This document shows, one piece after another, positions 1 to 9,951 of a DNA stretch of 64,000 nt. Position numbers and translations under genes: made by a program. The notes beneath the pieces were generated by a model that did no database searches, had not been told where the DNA came from, and saw only the letters and a program-made list of their open reading frames with translations. The DNA is taken from the NCBI RefSeq assembly GCF_007752135.1, contig NZ_CP036298.1, positions 2,976,001 through 3,040,000 on the forward strand, written 5' to 3'. How positions within the stretch are numbered: position 1 is the stretch's first letter; the number at the start of each line of letters is the position of its first letter. The DNA is from Aureliella helgolandensis (GTDB lineage Bacteria > Planctomycetota > Planctomycetia > Pirellulales > Pirellulaceae).

Positions 1-1110
1 GCCGCTCGCCGCAGTCGCCTAGCAAGTATGAATCAACAGGTGAGTGCCCAGAACCAGTTGCAAACGCTTCGCACGCGGCAGGGACGGCTTGAATTGGCGA
101 CGCGCTTGGCAGAAACCGAACTCCACCAAGCCGAATTGAATCTGGAGCGAACCGTGATCCGCGCACCGGTATCGGGCCGGATTGTTACCGAAGAGGTGGA
201 AGCGGGCTCGTTTGTGCAACGTGGTACGATGCTCGTCACCATTGAAGACACCGAGCGGGTCGAAGTTGCTTGCAATCTGCGGATGGACCAATTGTTCTGG
301 ATTGTGGATCGCCGCACATTAAGTACAGAGGCTCTTGTCAATCCCGCTCAGCTCAGCCGCTTTCAGCTTCCCAATACGCCGGTAAAAGTCCGCTTTAGAA
401 CGGGGGGACGCGAGCACCGAGTGTATGAATGGGAAGGCACCTTGGACCGTTACGATGGGGCGGGGCTCGATGCGCAAAGTCGAACGGTGCCGATTCGTGT
501 GATGGTTCCTCATCCTGAAAAATTCAGTTTGGTGGGCGAGGTTGATCCCGAAAAAGTGGTGGTGGGACCTCCGATGTTGGTGCGTGGCATGTTCGTCGAA
601 GTCATCGTGCAAGCGAAACCAGCCACATCGTTGATCTTGGTTCCCAAGCTGAGTATCAAACCTGCTTCTAGAGCTTACGAAATATGGAAGTTCGAGGCTG
701 ACGACGAGGCAATCCACTTTTCTCGCGAATATCTAAGAGCTCAGGAACTGGCCAAGAAGAACGCTGAGCTGGCTGGAAAAATGCAATCCAAGCCAGCCGC
801 CGCCCCCCCTAAGCCTGCGGCATCCTCCGCCGCGAATCAACGAACCATTGAAGTGCACCCCGAGGAGTGGCAAGCTGGATTCCTGCGAGTCATTCCCGAC
901 GTCCAGGTTATCGATACTTTTTCCGAAGCGGATCAAACAACGGCAAGCGAAGGCGAATATTGGATTTGCGAAGCGCCTGTGGGGCTAGAACCGGGAGATC
1001 TCGTGGTGGTGACCCCCTTGCCTGGCATGGAGGGCAGTGGGCGTGATCCGGTGCGAGTTGAAAAAGCTGGTTTAGCTGCCGCCGTCTCGGCGGGGAAGGA
1101 TTCCCAATGA
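1..1110 (+). CDS. RND efflux periplasmic adaptor, 5' truncated by window
   Basis: Membrane-fusion (HlyD/AcrA-type) subunit that would link the inner-membrane pump encoded next to it to an outer-membrane channel. The frame is open from base 1, so the true start, signal sequence and first half of the coiled-coil hairpin lie outside the window, and the ATG at 28 is probably internal. Visible in order: the end of the hairpin, a lipoyl-type half-motif (VIRAPVSGRIV, near nt 154-186), then beta-barrel sequence. A Lys/Ala/Pro-rich low-complexity insertion (about nt 730-840) precedes the last domain and looks unusual for the family. Its stop overlaps the start of the RND pump by 4 bp (ATGA), so the two are translationally coupled. 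The assignment is secure; the substrate is unknown. Confidence 0.88.
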   Translation, partial: AARRSRLASMNQQVSAQNQLQTLRTRQGRLELATRLAETELHQAELNLERTVIRAPVSGRIVTEEVEAGSFVQRGTMLVTIEDTERVEVACNLRMDQLFWIVDRRTLSTEALVNPAQLSRFQLPNTPVKVRFRTGGREHRVYEWEGTLDRYDGAGLDAQSRTVPIRVMVPHPEKFSLVGEVDPEKVVVGPPMLVRGMFVEVIVQAKPATSLILVPKLSIKPASRAYEIWKFEADDEAIHFSREYLRAQELAKKNAELAGKMQSKPAAAPPKPAASSAANQRTIEVHPEEWQAGFLRVIPDVQVIDTFSEADQTTASEGEYWICEAPVGLEPGDLVVVTPLPGMEGSGRDPVRVEKAGLAAAVSAGKDSQ

Positions 1111-4100
1111 GAGCGATTGTTCGATGGGCTGTAGACAATACTCCCGGCGTTAATGTGATGGTGGTCGGTACGCTGATCGCCGGATTCTTGTGCTTTCTAG
1201 GTTTGCGACGCGAGGTCTTTCCAGAATTCGAGCTGGAGATCATTCTCGTCACGGTGCCCTACCCCGGCGCCTCCCCGACCGATACCGAAAAGGGCGTTTG
1301 CCAGCCTGTGGAGGAGGCCGTTCGCGCACTCGACGGCATTAAGCGGTTGGTCAGCATTGCCCGCGAAGGTGGCGGCTACGTGCTCGTCGAACTCGAATCC
1401 AATGTCGGCAACGTTCAGAAAGTGGTTACGGAAGTTCGCTCTCGGGTCGATCGCATCACGAATTTCCCGGAGCTGGCCGAGGATCCCCAGGTGGAACAGA
1501 TTACGTTCCGCGAAGCTGCCATTCGGGTCGCCATCATGGGACCCGATGTCGATACCGAACAGAGTGAATTCAAGCTACGCGAAGTCGCTGAACACATTCG
1601 CGACGATCTGCTCGATCTATCGGCGATCACCCAAGCCAACATCCAAGGGGCAAAACCATTCCAGATCGACGTTGAGATCTCGGAGGACACTCTTCAAAAA
1701 CATGGTCTGACCCTGGGCTCCGTAGCCCAAATCTTGAGGAGCGAGAACATTGAGCTCCCTGGCGGGCAGCTCAAAGCCGATGGTCAAGAGATTCTGCTGC
1801 GAGGAAAAAATCGTCGCGAGTTTGGCCAGGAAATTGCCAAGCTCCCCGTCATTAGTCAACCCAATGGGGTTGTGCTCAAAATTGGTGATATCGGGCGTGT
1901 TAAAGACCTGTTTGATGACTCTACCGTCATTAGTGAAGTGAACGGCAGACCGGCGCTGGTCATTAGTATCGACCGGACCAGCGACGAGGACTTGCTGGTT
2001 ATTGCCGACTCCGTTCACGCCTATGTTAAGCAGGCGGAGGCGGAAGGTGTCTTGCCACCAGGCTACTCGATGCAAGTCTGGGGGGATACGAGCGTCGACG
2101 TTCGAGACCGCATGCGAATGTTGCGTGACAACGGATTGCAAGGCCTGCTGTTCGTATTCATCCTGCTAGCCTTGTTCCTCGAGTTGCGGCTCGCGTTCTG
2201 GGTCTCCCTGGGGATTCCTATCTGCGTCATGGGTGCAGGCATCATTCTGCTAGGGACGGGGCAGACTCTGAACATGCTCAGCATGTTTGCCTTTCTCATG
2301 GCGCTGGGAATCGTCGTGGACGATGCGATTGTGGTGGGAGAGAACATCTACGCCCACCGCGGAATGGGGAAGGACTTTGTAACCGCGGCCATCGATGGAA
2401 CCACCGAAGTCCTACCCTCGGTGGTGACGGCAGTGGCGACAACCATTATTGCCTTCATGCCTTTCTTCTTTGTCAGCGGCGTAATGGGCAAGTTCATCGC
2501 GGTTATGCCAGTTGCGATCATCGCCATGTTGGCCATCTCGCTCGTCGAGGCTTCCATGGCGCTGCCCTGCCACTTGGCGCATGGAGAGAATGAGCGGGCT
2601 ACAACTTTGCCCCAGCACGTGATGGCGTTCTTCAAACGCTGTCTAGCACCTGTGTTTGCGGTGACCGACCGCTGTAGCCATGTCTGTGGCGGAGCCATGG
2701 ATCGCTTCGGAGATCGAATTTACATTCCCACGCTTCGTTTTCTACTGAACTATCCACTGCTTGGGTTGGCGACCGGTTTAGCCCTGCTGCTGATCACCGC
2801 AGCCGTCATGAAAGCTGGCTGGATTCGCGTGAACCCGTTTCCGAAAACCGATTCCAATCAGATCTTGGCCCAAGTCGTCTTTCCGGATGGGACCCCAGCA
2901 GAGCTCACCGATAAGGCTACCCAACGCATCGAGGAAGCGATTCGGAAGGTAAGCCTGTTGACTTACGAAGAGAATTTGGCGAAAGGGCAAGAGCCTCAAG
3001 ATGAGCCCAACGTATCCAACGGTGCCCCCTTGGGGCCGGTGAAGTTGACTTTTCGGCAGGTTGGCGCGTTGACCGCTCAGGGCGCCATGGGGGCCACCGG
3101 CAACGGGGCTGGCAGCCATGTGGGGCAAGTCTTCGTCGAGCTCGAGGACTCGAGTATCCGATCGGTGACGAGTACGGAATTAATCCATCGTTGGCGTGCC
3201 GTGACGGGGGAGATTAGCGGGGTCGAGCGAGTTACCTTTGATTCGGCGAGCATGGGACCTGGCGGGAAAGCCATCGAATTTAAATTGTTGGCGCCGGCCG
3301 CGCAGCAACAGCAACTGGAAGATGCGGTGGAAGATGTTAAGGCGGAGTTAGCAAAGTTTGCAGGTGTCTACGATATCCGCGACGATGCCACGCCTGGAAA
3401 AACAGAATTTCAAATTCGCGTGCGAGACCGCGCCCAATCGATGGGGATTACATCTGAGCAGCTAGCTCAGACCATACGCAATGCATATTACGGCGCTGAA
3501 GTCATGCGATTGCAGCGTGGCCGCCATGAGGTCAAGCTCATGGTTCGCTACCCCGAGGATGAACGAACCTCGCTGACGCAGTTTCGTGAGATTCGAGTGA
3601 GGGGCACCGATGGCGTTGAGCGTCCCATCAAAGAGCTCGCCGATATCCAAGTTAGCCAAGCCTATTCGGAGATTAACCGCCTCGATCAGCAACGGTCGAT
3701 CACGATTACTGCCGATTTGGATGCCACGGAAGCCAATTCGCAAGAGGTCTTCGAAGAGTTGCAATATCGGATCATGCCGGAGTTGCTGTCTGTGAAATAT
3801 CCTGCTGTCTCAGTCGATTGGGAGGGGCAACAGCAGCAAACGTTTGAATCGTTAGTCAGCTTAGGAGTAGGCTCGGCCATTGCTCTCCTGGCCATGTACA
3901 CGTTGTTGGTCATCGAATTTCGCTCCTATTTCCAGCCGTTGCTCATCATGGCCATCATTCCCTTTGGTGCCATCGGAGCGGCTTGGGGGCACGCAATCAT
4001 GGGGCTCGAAGTTACCTTGTTTAGCTTCTTCGGGCTGGTGGCGTTAACGGGAGTCGTCGTCAATGATTCCATCGTCTTGGTCGACTTTATTAACGCTCGG

Positions 4101-4433
4101 GTGCGCGACGGAATGGAGCAGCAGCAGGCGTTGCTCGAAGCGGGGAGACGACGCTTGCGGCCGGTGTTCTTGACGAGCTTGACCACCATTGGTGGACTGG
4201 TGCCCATGCTGCTGGAAACCTCTTTTCAAGCACAGTTCTTGATTCCGATGGCTGCTTCGATCGCTTTTGGTTTAATGTTGTCCACGCTACTCGTTCTGTT
4301 TCAAGTCCCTGTTTTCTTTCAGCTGTATCTGATTGTCTCTGGCTGGTTCGGATTTGATCCCTCCAAGGTCGGACATAATTTATCCAACGCTGCCGACGAA
4401 TCGCAAGATGCGGCTTCACCACAACCCATTTAA
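1107..4433 (+). CDS. RND-type efflux pump permease (AcrB/HAE family)
   Basis: Inner-membrane proton-driven pump of 1108 residues, the usual length for the AcrB/MdtB-like family. Seen: an N-terminal membrane helix with the typical 'PGASPTDTEKGV' loop (about residues 49-60), two porter halves, and the central membrane bundle with 'ALGIVVDDAIVVGE' near residue 400, whose Asp pair is the proton-relay signature. A second membrane bundle follows near residues 930-1080, with 'GVVVNDSIVLVDFIN' as the mirror of that motif. Translation is coupled to the adaptor gene by an ATGA overlap. No outer-membrane factor gene is visible downstream; it may lie upstream of the window. Drug, metal or lipid substrates cannot be told apart from sequence alone. 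Confidence 0.95.
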   Translation: MRAIVRWAVDNTPGVNVMVVGTLIAGFLCFLGLRREVFPEFELEIILVTVPYPGASPTDTEKGVCQPVEEAVRALDGIKRLVSIAREGGGYVLVELESNVGNVQKVVTEVRSRVDRITNFPELAEDPQVEQITFREAAIRVAIMGPDVDTEQSEFKLREVAEHIRDDLLDLSAITQANIQGAKPFQIDVEISEDTLQKHGLTLGSVAQILRSENIELPGGQLKADGQEILLRGKNRREFGQEIAKLPVISQPNGVVLKIGDIGRVKDLFDDSTVISEVNGRPALVISIDRTSDEDLLVIADSVHAYVKQAEAEGVLPPGYSMQVWGDTSVDVRDRMRMLRDNGLQGLLFVFILLALFLELRLAFWVSLGIPICVMGAGIILLGTGQTLNMLSMFAFLMALGIVVDDAIVVGENIYAHRGMGKDFVTAAIDGTTEVLPSVVTAVATTIIAFMPFFFVSGVMGKFIAVMPVAIIAMLAISLVEASMALPCHLAHGENERATTLPQHVMAFFKRCLAPVFAVTDRCSHVCGGAMDRFGDRIYIPTLRFLLNYPLLGLATGLALLLITAAVMKAGWIRVNPFPKTDSNQILAQVVFPDGTPAELTDKATQRIEEAIRKVSLLTYEENLAKGQEPQDEPNVSNGAPLGPVKLTFRQVGALTAQGAMGATGNGAGSHVGQVFVELEDSSIRSVTSTELIHRWRAVTGEISGVERVTFDSASMGPGGKAIEFKLLAPAAQQQQLEDAVEDVKAELAKFAGVYDIRDDATPGKTEFQIRVRDRAQSMGITSEQLAQTIRNAYYGAEVMRLQRGRHEVKLMVRYPEDERTSLTQFREIRVRGTDGVERPIKELADIQVSQAYSEINRLDQQRSITITADLDATEANSQEVFEELQYRIMPELLSVKYPAVSVDWEGQQQQTFESLVSLGVGSAIALLAMYTLLVIEFRSYFQPLLIMAIIPFGAIGAAWGHAIMGLEVTLFSFFGLVALTGVVVNDSIVLVDFINARVRDGMEQQQALLEAGRRRLRPVFLTSLTTIGGLVPMLLETSFQAQFLIPMAASIAFGLMLSTLLVLFQVPVFFQLYLIVSGWFGFDPSKVGHNLSNAADESQDAASPQPI

Positions 4434-4451
4434 AGATGCCTGCTTCCAAGT

Positions 4452-5375
4452 ATGTTTGGTGTTCTAGCGATCGACAAACCACCGCGGAAAACGAGTCGCG
4501 ACGTGGTCAATTCCATTGAACGAATCGTTCGACCCATCCGTGTCGGGCACACTGGCACGTTGGATCCAATGGCCACGGGGGTGCTTCTGCTGGCGCTGGG
4601 ACATGCAACTCGACTGGTGGAATTCTCCCACGGGCAGCCGAAGGCGTATGAAGCCGATTTTCAGTTAGGCGTGGAAAGCGATTCGCTCGATACGGACACG
4701 CCGGTTCGTCCGTTAGCCGAAGCATGTCAACCTACCCGAGAGGCACTTGCCGCCGAATTGCAGCAGTGGCGCGGCCTCGTTCAACAGGTGCCCCCGAAGT
4801 ATTCCGCACTGCATATCGGCGGAAAACGCGCCTACGATCTGGCTCGCGCCGGGGAGGAATTTGAGATCCCGAGCCGGGAAGTCGAAATTCATGAACTCGA
4901 ATTGCTCGATTACGCCTATCCCAGTTTCTCACTCCGAATTCGCTGTGGCACTGGGACGTACATTCGCAGCTTGGGAAACGACATCGCTCGTGGCCTAGGT
5001 TCGAGTGCCGTGATGACCCGACTGGTTCGCTCGCAGATTGGCTCTTTGGATCTGTCTCAGTGCCATGCACTCGATAGCTTGACCGATCGGGAGCAAATCC
5101 TCGCCGCTCTTGTTGCACCTGGCAAGCTCGTTGAGCATTTGCCACATGTCGTGTTGGATCCGTCGCAGGCGGTGCAGATTCGCAACGGAATTCCCCTGGA
5201 GCTCGATCATGGCTCGTCATCCCTGGTGGGCTACGACCAACAGGGGTGCATGGTGGCCATGCTGCAGAGAGTGGAGGCCGCAGAATCCTCCTATCGCTCG
5301 CTGAGAGTCTTCCAGCAGGCTGCTGAGAACAACCAGCCAATAAGCATCAATAAGATGCATAGTCCAGAATCTTGA
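4452..5375 (+). CDS. truB: tRNA pseudouridine(55) synthase TruB
   Basis: Isomerises uridine 55 in the T-loop of tRNAs to pseudouridine. The 307-residue product has the family length. The catalytic motif 'GHTGTLDPMATGVL' places the nucleophilic Asp at residue 38, and the N-terminal 'LAIDKPPRKTSRDVV' and 'GTYIRSLGNDIARGLG' blocks are also TruB-like. The start at 4452 lies 18 bp after the RND pump stop and begins directly with the conserved N-terminal strand. The last 85 bp overlap the 3' end of the convergent ABC permease gene. No rbfA, rpsO or infB neighbours, which often accompany truB, are present. Confidence 0.95.
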   Translation: MFGVLAIDKPPRKTSRDVVNSIERIVRPIRVGHTGTLDPMATGVLLLALGHATRLVEFSHGQPKAYEADFQLGVESDSLDTDTPVRPLAEACQPTREALAAELQQWRGLVQQVPPKYSALHIGGKRAYDLARAGEEFEIPSREVEIHELELLDYAYPSFSLRIRCGTGTYIRSLGNDIARGLGSSAVMTRLVRSQIGSLDLSQCHALDSLTDREQILAALVAPGKLVEHLPHVVLDPSQAVQIRNGIPLELDHGSSSLVGYDQQGCMVAMLQRVEAAESSYRSLRVFQQAAENNQPISINKMHSPES

Positions 5376-6790
5376 TGCCGCATACCGAAGTGCAGCATTT
5401 CGAACAGCCGCATTGAAATGGTCGTGACACCGGGGGGAAGTACAAGAATCGAGCTGCTGAGCTCTCCCAAACTGAAGACGAAGAGCAGCATTGCCGCCAC
5501 AAATCCATGCTGGCCGACTTGAGGAAAAACGACGTATCGGAACGCGTGCCAGCGGCGGCCGCCGTCAAGTTTCCATTGTTCCCAAGTTCCCCTTTCGATA
5601 CTTGCCAGAACCGTGAGTGCCAGCAGCCAAGCGAGTGGAAGCAGGCGAAATTGCTGGGCGAGAATCGGGGCCGCCAGGGTGTGGTCGTACAACTCTCCCA
5701 GCCAGGCGGGCGTACTGCGATTCAGGCACCAGATCACGATGATTCCGGCCAGAGGTCCCGGAATGGCTAGAGGGAACAGCATCAGCAAAGACAGACCCGC
5801 GCGGTAGCCGCGTCGAGAGCTGACGCATAGCAGAAGTCCGACGACTGCCCCAGCGACGATGGTGGAGGCGAGAGCGAGTGTGATGGACCAGTAGAATTCT
5901 TGCCGGAACAACGTGGTCGATTCTACCAGCGTCGTCGTCAATCTCTCCCAGCTCCAGCCGAAACGAGTCGCACCGGACGGATCGACGTAGGGCCGCCAGC
6001 CCGCTTTCGTCAGGAGGCTCGCCAAGGGGATGGCAACAAGCCCCAGCACCAGTGCTTGCACGGCAAGGGTGGTGACTAGCCGCCATCTTCCTAGGGGAAT
6101 TGGAGGTGGTTTGAATCGAGCAACCCTCGCGATTACCGCCTGCCAGGGTGGCGCACAATAAAACCAACCGATGCCCGTGCCCAGAATGGGCAACACGCAT
6201 AGAAATGCAGCCGCGAGATAGGTCAGGGGACTGAGCGATCCACGGCTTGCATCCAGGTAAATTTGCTCCGCCACGCTGGTGACTTGGTAGAGATTGCTGA
6301 CGACCATTTCGGTCAGGATGGAAAAGCAGCACCAAAGGCAACTTGCAGCAAACCAAACCCTCAGTCGGGCGAGTACGACGAACCGCAATAGCTGGGCGGT
6401 TCCGCCTTCGATCCGTGCGGTTTCCTCTTCCCCGCGATCGGTCCACAGGAGACCTAAGGATAGAATCAGGCAAACCCAAGGAATGGCCGCAAGGCCATGC
6501 ACAATCGCCACGGCAAGCAGATTGGATAAGGAGCTGGGGGCGGGCAGCAGATTTGGACCAAACACGCGAGCCCAGCCTTGGGTACCCATGGCGGCGCTCC
6601 AGCCACCGGCAAAGACGTACAGCGGGAGGGTGAGCTGGCTACCGATGGCTAGCCAGGCAAAGGTTCGGCCTCGAACATCCGTCCGCACCAGGAGTATCGC
6701 TAGAAATGCTCCAATTGGAACGGCCAGCAGGCAGCTCAATCCGCAGAGAATGCACGTGTTCCTGATTGCGTTGAATAGTTCATGCTGCAT
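5291..6790 (-). CDS. ABC transporter permease, Fe(III)/FbpB-like double-domain type
   Basis: Polytopic inner-membrane permease of 499 residues built of two fused binding-protein-dependent transport domains, the arrangement of the FbpB/SfuB iron and ThiP families. The N-terminal half begins with a helix ('NTCILCGLSCLLAVPIG'). Each half carries an EAA-like loop: 'EEETARIEGG' in the first, and 'ERGTWEQWKLDGGRRWHAF' followed by 'VVFPQVGQHG' in the second. No ATPase or substrate-binding protein gene adjoins it; the neighbours are a thioesterase (17 bp upstream, same strand) and truB (convergent). It must work with subunits encoded elsewhere or be an orphan. The gene ends inside truB, with an 85-bp antisense overlap. 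Substrate is inferred from family resemblance only. Confidence 0.82.
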   Translation of the reverse strand: MQHELFNAIRNTCILCGLSCLLAVPIGAFLAILLVRTDVRGRTFAWLAIGSQLTLPLYVFAGGWSAAMGTQGWARVFGPNLLPAPSSLSNLLAVAIVHGLAAIPWVCLILSLGLLWTDRGEEETARIEGGTAQLLRFVVLARLRVWFAASCLWCCFSILTEMVVSNLYQVTSVAEQIYLDASRGSLSPLTYLAAAFLCVLPILGTGIGWFYCAPPWQAVIARVARFKPPPIPLGRWRLVTTLAVQALVLGLVAIPLASLLTKAGWRPYVDPSGATRFGWSWERLTTTLVESTTLFRQEFYWSITLALASTIVAGAVVGLLLCVSSRRGYRAGLSLLMLFPLAIPGPLAGIIVIWCLNRSTPAWLGELYDHTLAAPILAQQFRLLPLAWLLALTVLASIERGTWEQWKLDGGRRWHAFRYVVFPQVGQHGFVAAMLLFVFSLGELSSSILVLPPGVTTISMRLFEMLHFGMRHQDSGLCILLMLIGWLFSAACWKTLSER

Positions 6791-6807
6791 AGCTGGATCC
6801 AGTCGGA

Positions 6808-7188
6808 CTACCGCAAGCTATCGGGGATGCGTTGGGGGCGTCCTGCAGAATTGATGACAGCGAGGGTTATTTTGGCCGTGAGCAACGAGAGCCCATCGCG
6901 TTCCACGCGATAGCTTTGTTCGATCTTGGCTTCCGTCACGCGGTCAATCTGAACATGGATGGTAAGCAGGTCATCGTACTTGGCGGGCTGACGATAATTG
7001 CATTCAATCCTCACCACCACTACAAACAAGCCACTCGCCTCCAAATCGCGGTAGTTGCCCCCACTGGCGCGAAACAATTCGGTACGCGCAATTTCCATAT
7101 AGCGCAGATAGTTGGAGTGATGGACTAGCCCCATCGGATCGCATTCGTCGTAGCGAACGCGCAGTTCAGTCGAGTGTTCGGATAGCAT
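6808..7188 (-). CDS. Hot-dog acyl-CoA thioesterase (YbgC/4HBT family)
   Basis: Small single-domain hot-dog fold thioesterase that would hydrolyse acyl-CoA or acyl-ACP thioesters in the cytoplasm. The signature 'RVRYDECDPMGLVHHSNYLRYME' near the N-terminus contains the catalytic Asp (in D-P-M-G-L-V-H-H). I place the start at 7188 (MLSEHSTEL), which gives 126 residues and matches the family; an in-frame ATG at 7263 would add 25 residues with no domain. The gene ends 17 bp before the ABC permease start on the same strand, so the two are probably co-transcribed, although a shared function is not obvious. There is no tol-pal context, which is where ybgC is often found. Confidence 0.85.
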   Translation of the reverse strand: MLSEHSTELRVRYDECDPMGLVHHSNYLRYMEIARTELFRASGGNYRDLEASGLFVVVVRIECNYRQPAKYDDLLTIHVQIDRVTEAKIEQSYRVERDGLSLLTAKITLAVINSAGRPQRIPDSLR

Positions 7189-7725
7189 TCCGGTCTCGTG
7201 ATAATGGGTGAGCAGGTACGGGGAGTGGTGGGAGGGCAGCGCCGCTTTGGCGAATGGCTGCAAACAGCATACTCGCGTTCGGTCTGTCCGTCACAGCGCA
7301 AGGGGGTGAATGGGGGGCTGAAGGGACGAAAAGCGTCGATTCGTGCCGCGTCACTCCTGGATCGGTTTTGTCGAAGGCTCCATGCTCAACTCGGTGCCGA
7401 GGGGGCGGCGACCTGCACTGTAGTTTCTGGCCCCCTAAGGCGAGGATAGAGGGAGGGATCTACACATCGCATTCCAGCTCTAAAAAACTGGCCCATCCGC
7501 CGCGTTATCAGAGGTGAAAACAATCGCATGCAACCGATCATTGGAAACAACCGGGAGAGCTTGACAAGGTTAAACTGTATAGTCCTATGTAGTCCTAACA
7601 GATTCTCAACCTAGAACACTCAAGCCTTTCGTTACTCCTTCTGTGGTCCGCGCATCGCGAACCAGACTCTAGGGAATTCGATAGCCGGTGAGACGGGTTT
7701 CGCGTGATGTCCGTAACAGGGTGGT
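7189..7725. other. Intergenic region upstream of glgX
   Basis: No convincing gene is seen. A possible promoter for glgX is a TTGACA at 7561-7566 followed by AT-rich sequence, including TATAGT and CTATGT. An 8-bp direct repeat, TAGTCCTA, lies at 7580-7587 and 7590-7597, spaced about one helical turn apart, and could be a regulator site. The spacing of the -35 and -10 candidates is not ideal, so the promoter is tentative. Confidence 0.35.
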
Positions 7726-9876
7726 ATGTTTCCAATGTCTAAGAAGACCAACGCACAACCTGAGCTGAGAAGGACTCGAAAAAGTATGCTCATGCGACAC
7801 CCGCATCCAGAGTTGCAATTCGCCTACAAACTACCCTACGGTGCCGTCGTCACGGATCGTGGAGTCCAATTTGTAGTGTTCAGTCGCAGTGCGACTGCCA
7901 TGCGAGTACTTTTATATGATAAAGTCGACGACCGTGAACCGAATGAGATTATTGAGTTCGACCGCGACACCGATCGCTGGGGGGATGTGTGGAGTGCGTT
8001 CGTACCAGGAATCGGTGCTGGGCAGCTCTACCATTTTCAGGCCAATGGTCCCTATGATCCCGAATCGGGACAATGGTTCGACGGCAACGCACGGCTCATC
8101 GACCCGTTTGCGAAAGCCCTCGCCGGCTGTTTCCAAAAAAGTACGGATGGCATTATTCGCCCACCCAAGTGCGTGGTCGTCGATGACCACTTCGATTGGG
8201 AGGGGGATCGCCACTTGCGACGTCCGTTGTCGGACACCGTAATTTACGAAACTCACGTCCGCGGCTTCACGCAAAGCAAGTCTTCGCGTGTCAAGCATTC
8301 CGGGACCTATCTCGGACTGATAGAGAAGCTGCCGTATCTGCAAGATCTCGGCGTCACCGCTGTGGAATTAATGCCGATCCACGAGTTTCCAATCCTGGAC
8401 ATCCATGGCAATCAGCTGGAGCGACCTAACTACTGGGGATATGACCCCATGGCCTTCTTTGCGCCACACCGTGGTTACGCTCATAGCAAAGTGCCAGGAG
8501 CGCAGGTCAATGAATTCAAGCAGATGGTGAAGGCCTGTCACCAGGCGGGCATCGAAGTCATTTTGGATGTCGTATTCAACCATACCTGTGAAGGCAACGA
8601 ACACGGCCCGGTGCTCAGCTTCAAAGGGCTAGAGAATCAGGTCTACTACATTCTTAACAGTGGTGGTGGGCATTACAGCAACTACTCAGGGTGTGGCAAT
8701 ACGTTCAATGGGAATCATCCCATTTCACGCGAATTGATTTTCCATTGCCTGCGTCACTGGGTGCACAACTACCACATCGATGGGTTCCGCTTTGATCTAG
8801 CGAGCATTCTCTCGCGAGATCGCTATGGGAATTTGATGCCGAATCCGCCCATGGTGGAGATGATTGCAGAAGACCCCATGCTGGCAGATACCAAAATTAT
8901 CGCAGAAGCATGGGACGCCGCTGGAGCCTATCAAGTTGGCTCGTTCGGCGACTTGCGTTGGGCGGAATGGAACGGACGGTATCGCGATGACGCACGGCGG
9001 TATTGGCGAGGTGATGAGGGCTTGATTGGTCCCATGGCAACTCGCCTAGCGGGCTCCTCCGACCTGTACGAGCATGCTGGCCGAGCACCCTACTGCAGCA
9101 TTAACTTCATTACCAGCCATGATGGCTTTACCTTGAATGATTTGGTGAGTTACAAGGATAAGCACAATCAGGCCAACGGTGAGGAGGGACGCGATGGCGA
9201 TAACAACAACTGTAGTGACAACTACGGTGTGGAGGGGCCGACGCGTCGCAAGCCGCTCGATCGACTGCGTTTGAGGCAGCTCAAGAACATGATGTCGACA
9301 CTCCTACTAAGCCAGGGTGTACCGATGATTGTCATGGGCGATGAGGTGCGGCGAACGCAGAAAGGCAATAACAATGCCTACTGTCAGGACAATGATATCT
9401 CGTGGTTTGACTGGAAACTGGTCAAGAAAAACGAAGAGTTGTTCAACTTCGTGCGTGGACTGATCAAGATTCGAAAGCATCAACCGACGCTCCGCCGAAC
9501 GCGGTTCCTCACTGGCCGTCCGTTCGATTCGCGTGGCGTTGCCGATGTGAATTGGTTCAGCCATCTCGGGTTGCCGTTCAACTGGGAAAATCCCAGCGGA
9601 GGGTTGGTCTGTTGGTTGCCAGCTCCCGCTCCGGCGGACGATCCCGACGGTGTGGGACGCGATTTACTGCTCTTGTTCAACAATACGCCCGAAACGTTGC
9701 AGTTCAATTTACCAGAGCAGATTCGCGGTATCCGCTGGAGCCAGATGATCGATACCAACGGGGCAGCTCAGGCTGATATATTCCCTGAGTTCGATGGTCC
9801 GGCCGCTCCGGCAAATCGCCGCGTTGAGTTGATCTACCGCAGCATGCAAGCGTTCGTGGCTGATATGCCAAACTAG
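7726..9876 (+). CDS. glgX: Glycogen debranching enzyme GlgX
   Basis: GH13 enzyme that hydrolyses alpha-1,6 branches of glycogen after phosphorylase trimming. The 716-residue product has an N-terminal CBM48-type domain ('GAVVTDRGVQFVVFS', from about residue 38) and then the amylase barrel. The four conserved GH13 regions are present: 'DVVFNHTCEG' (near 283), 'GFRFDLAS' with the nucleophile Asp (near 357), 'IIAEAWDAAG' with the acid/base Glu (near 394), and 'FITSHDG' (near 463). Several in-frame ATGs occur in the first 25 codons (7726, 7735, 7786); the CBM begins after all of them, so the exact start is uncertain. The gene stands alone, with a strong palindrome behind it. No other glycogen genes are in the window. 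Confidence 0.95.
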   Translation: MFPMSKKTNAQPELRRTRKSMLMRHPHPELQFAYKLPYGAVVTDRGVQFVVFSRSATAMRVLLYDKVDDREPNEIIEFDRDTDRWGDVWSAFVPGIGAGQLYHFQANGPYDPESGQWFDGNARLIDPFAKALAGCFQKSTDGIIRPPKCVVVDDHFDWEGDRHLRRPLSDTVIYETHVRGFTQSKSSRVKHSGTYLGLIEKLPYLQDLGVTAVELMPIHEFPILDIHGNQLERPNYWGYDPMAFFAPHRGYAHSKVPGAQVNEFKQMVKACHQAGIEVILDVVFNHTCEGNEHGPVLSFKGLENQVYYILNSGGGHYSNYSGCGNTFNGNHPISRELIFHCLRHWVHNYHIDGFRFDLASILSRDRYGNLMPNPPMVEMIAEDPMLADTKIIAEAWDAAGAYQVGSFGDLRWAEWNGRYRDDARRYWRGDEGLIGPMATRLAGSSDLYEHAGRAPYCSINFITSHDGFTLNDLVSYKDKHNQANGEEGRDGDNNNCSDNYGVEGPTRRKPLDRLRLRQLKNMMSTLLLSQGVPMIVMGDEVRRTQKGNNNAYCQDNDISWFDWKLVKKNEELFNFVRGLIKIRKHQPTLRRTRFLTGRPFDSRGVADVNWFSHLGLPFNWENPSGGLVCWLPAPAPADDPDGVGRDLLLLFNNTPETLQFNLPEQIRGIRWSQMIDTNGAAQADIFPEFDGPAAPANRRVELIYRSMQAFVADMPN

Positions 9877-9951
9877 GGTAACGCTACCGGCAGCATTCCG
9901 TGCTGGATGATGTAGCGGAAACCGATCGAAGGTTCCTTCGAAATCAAACTT

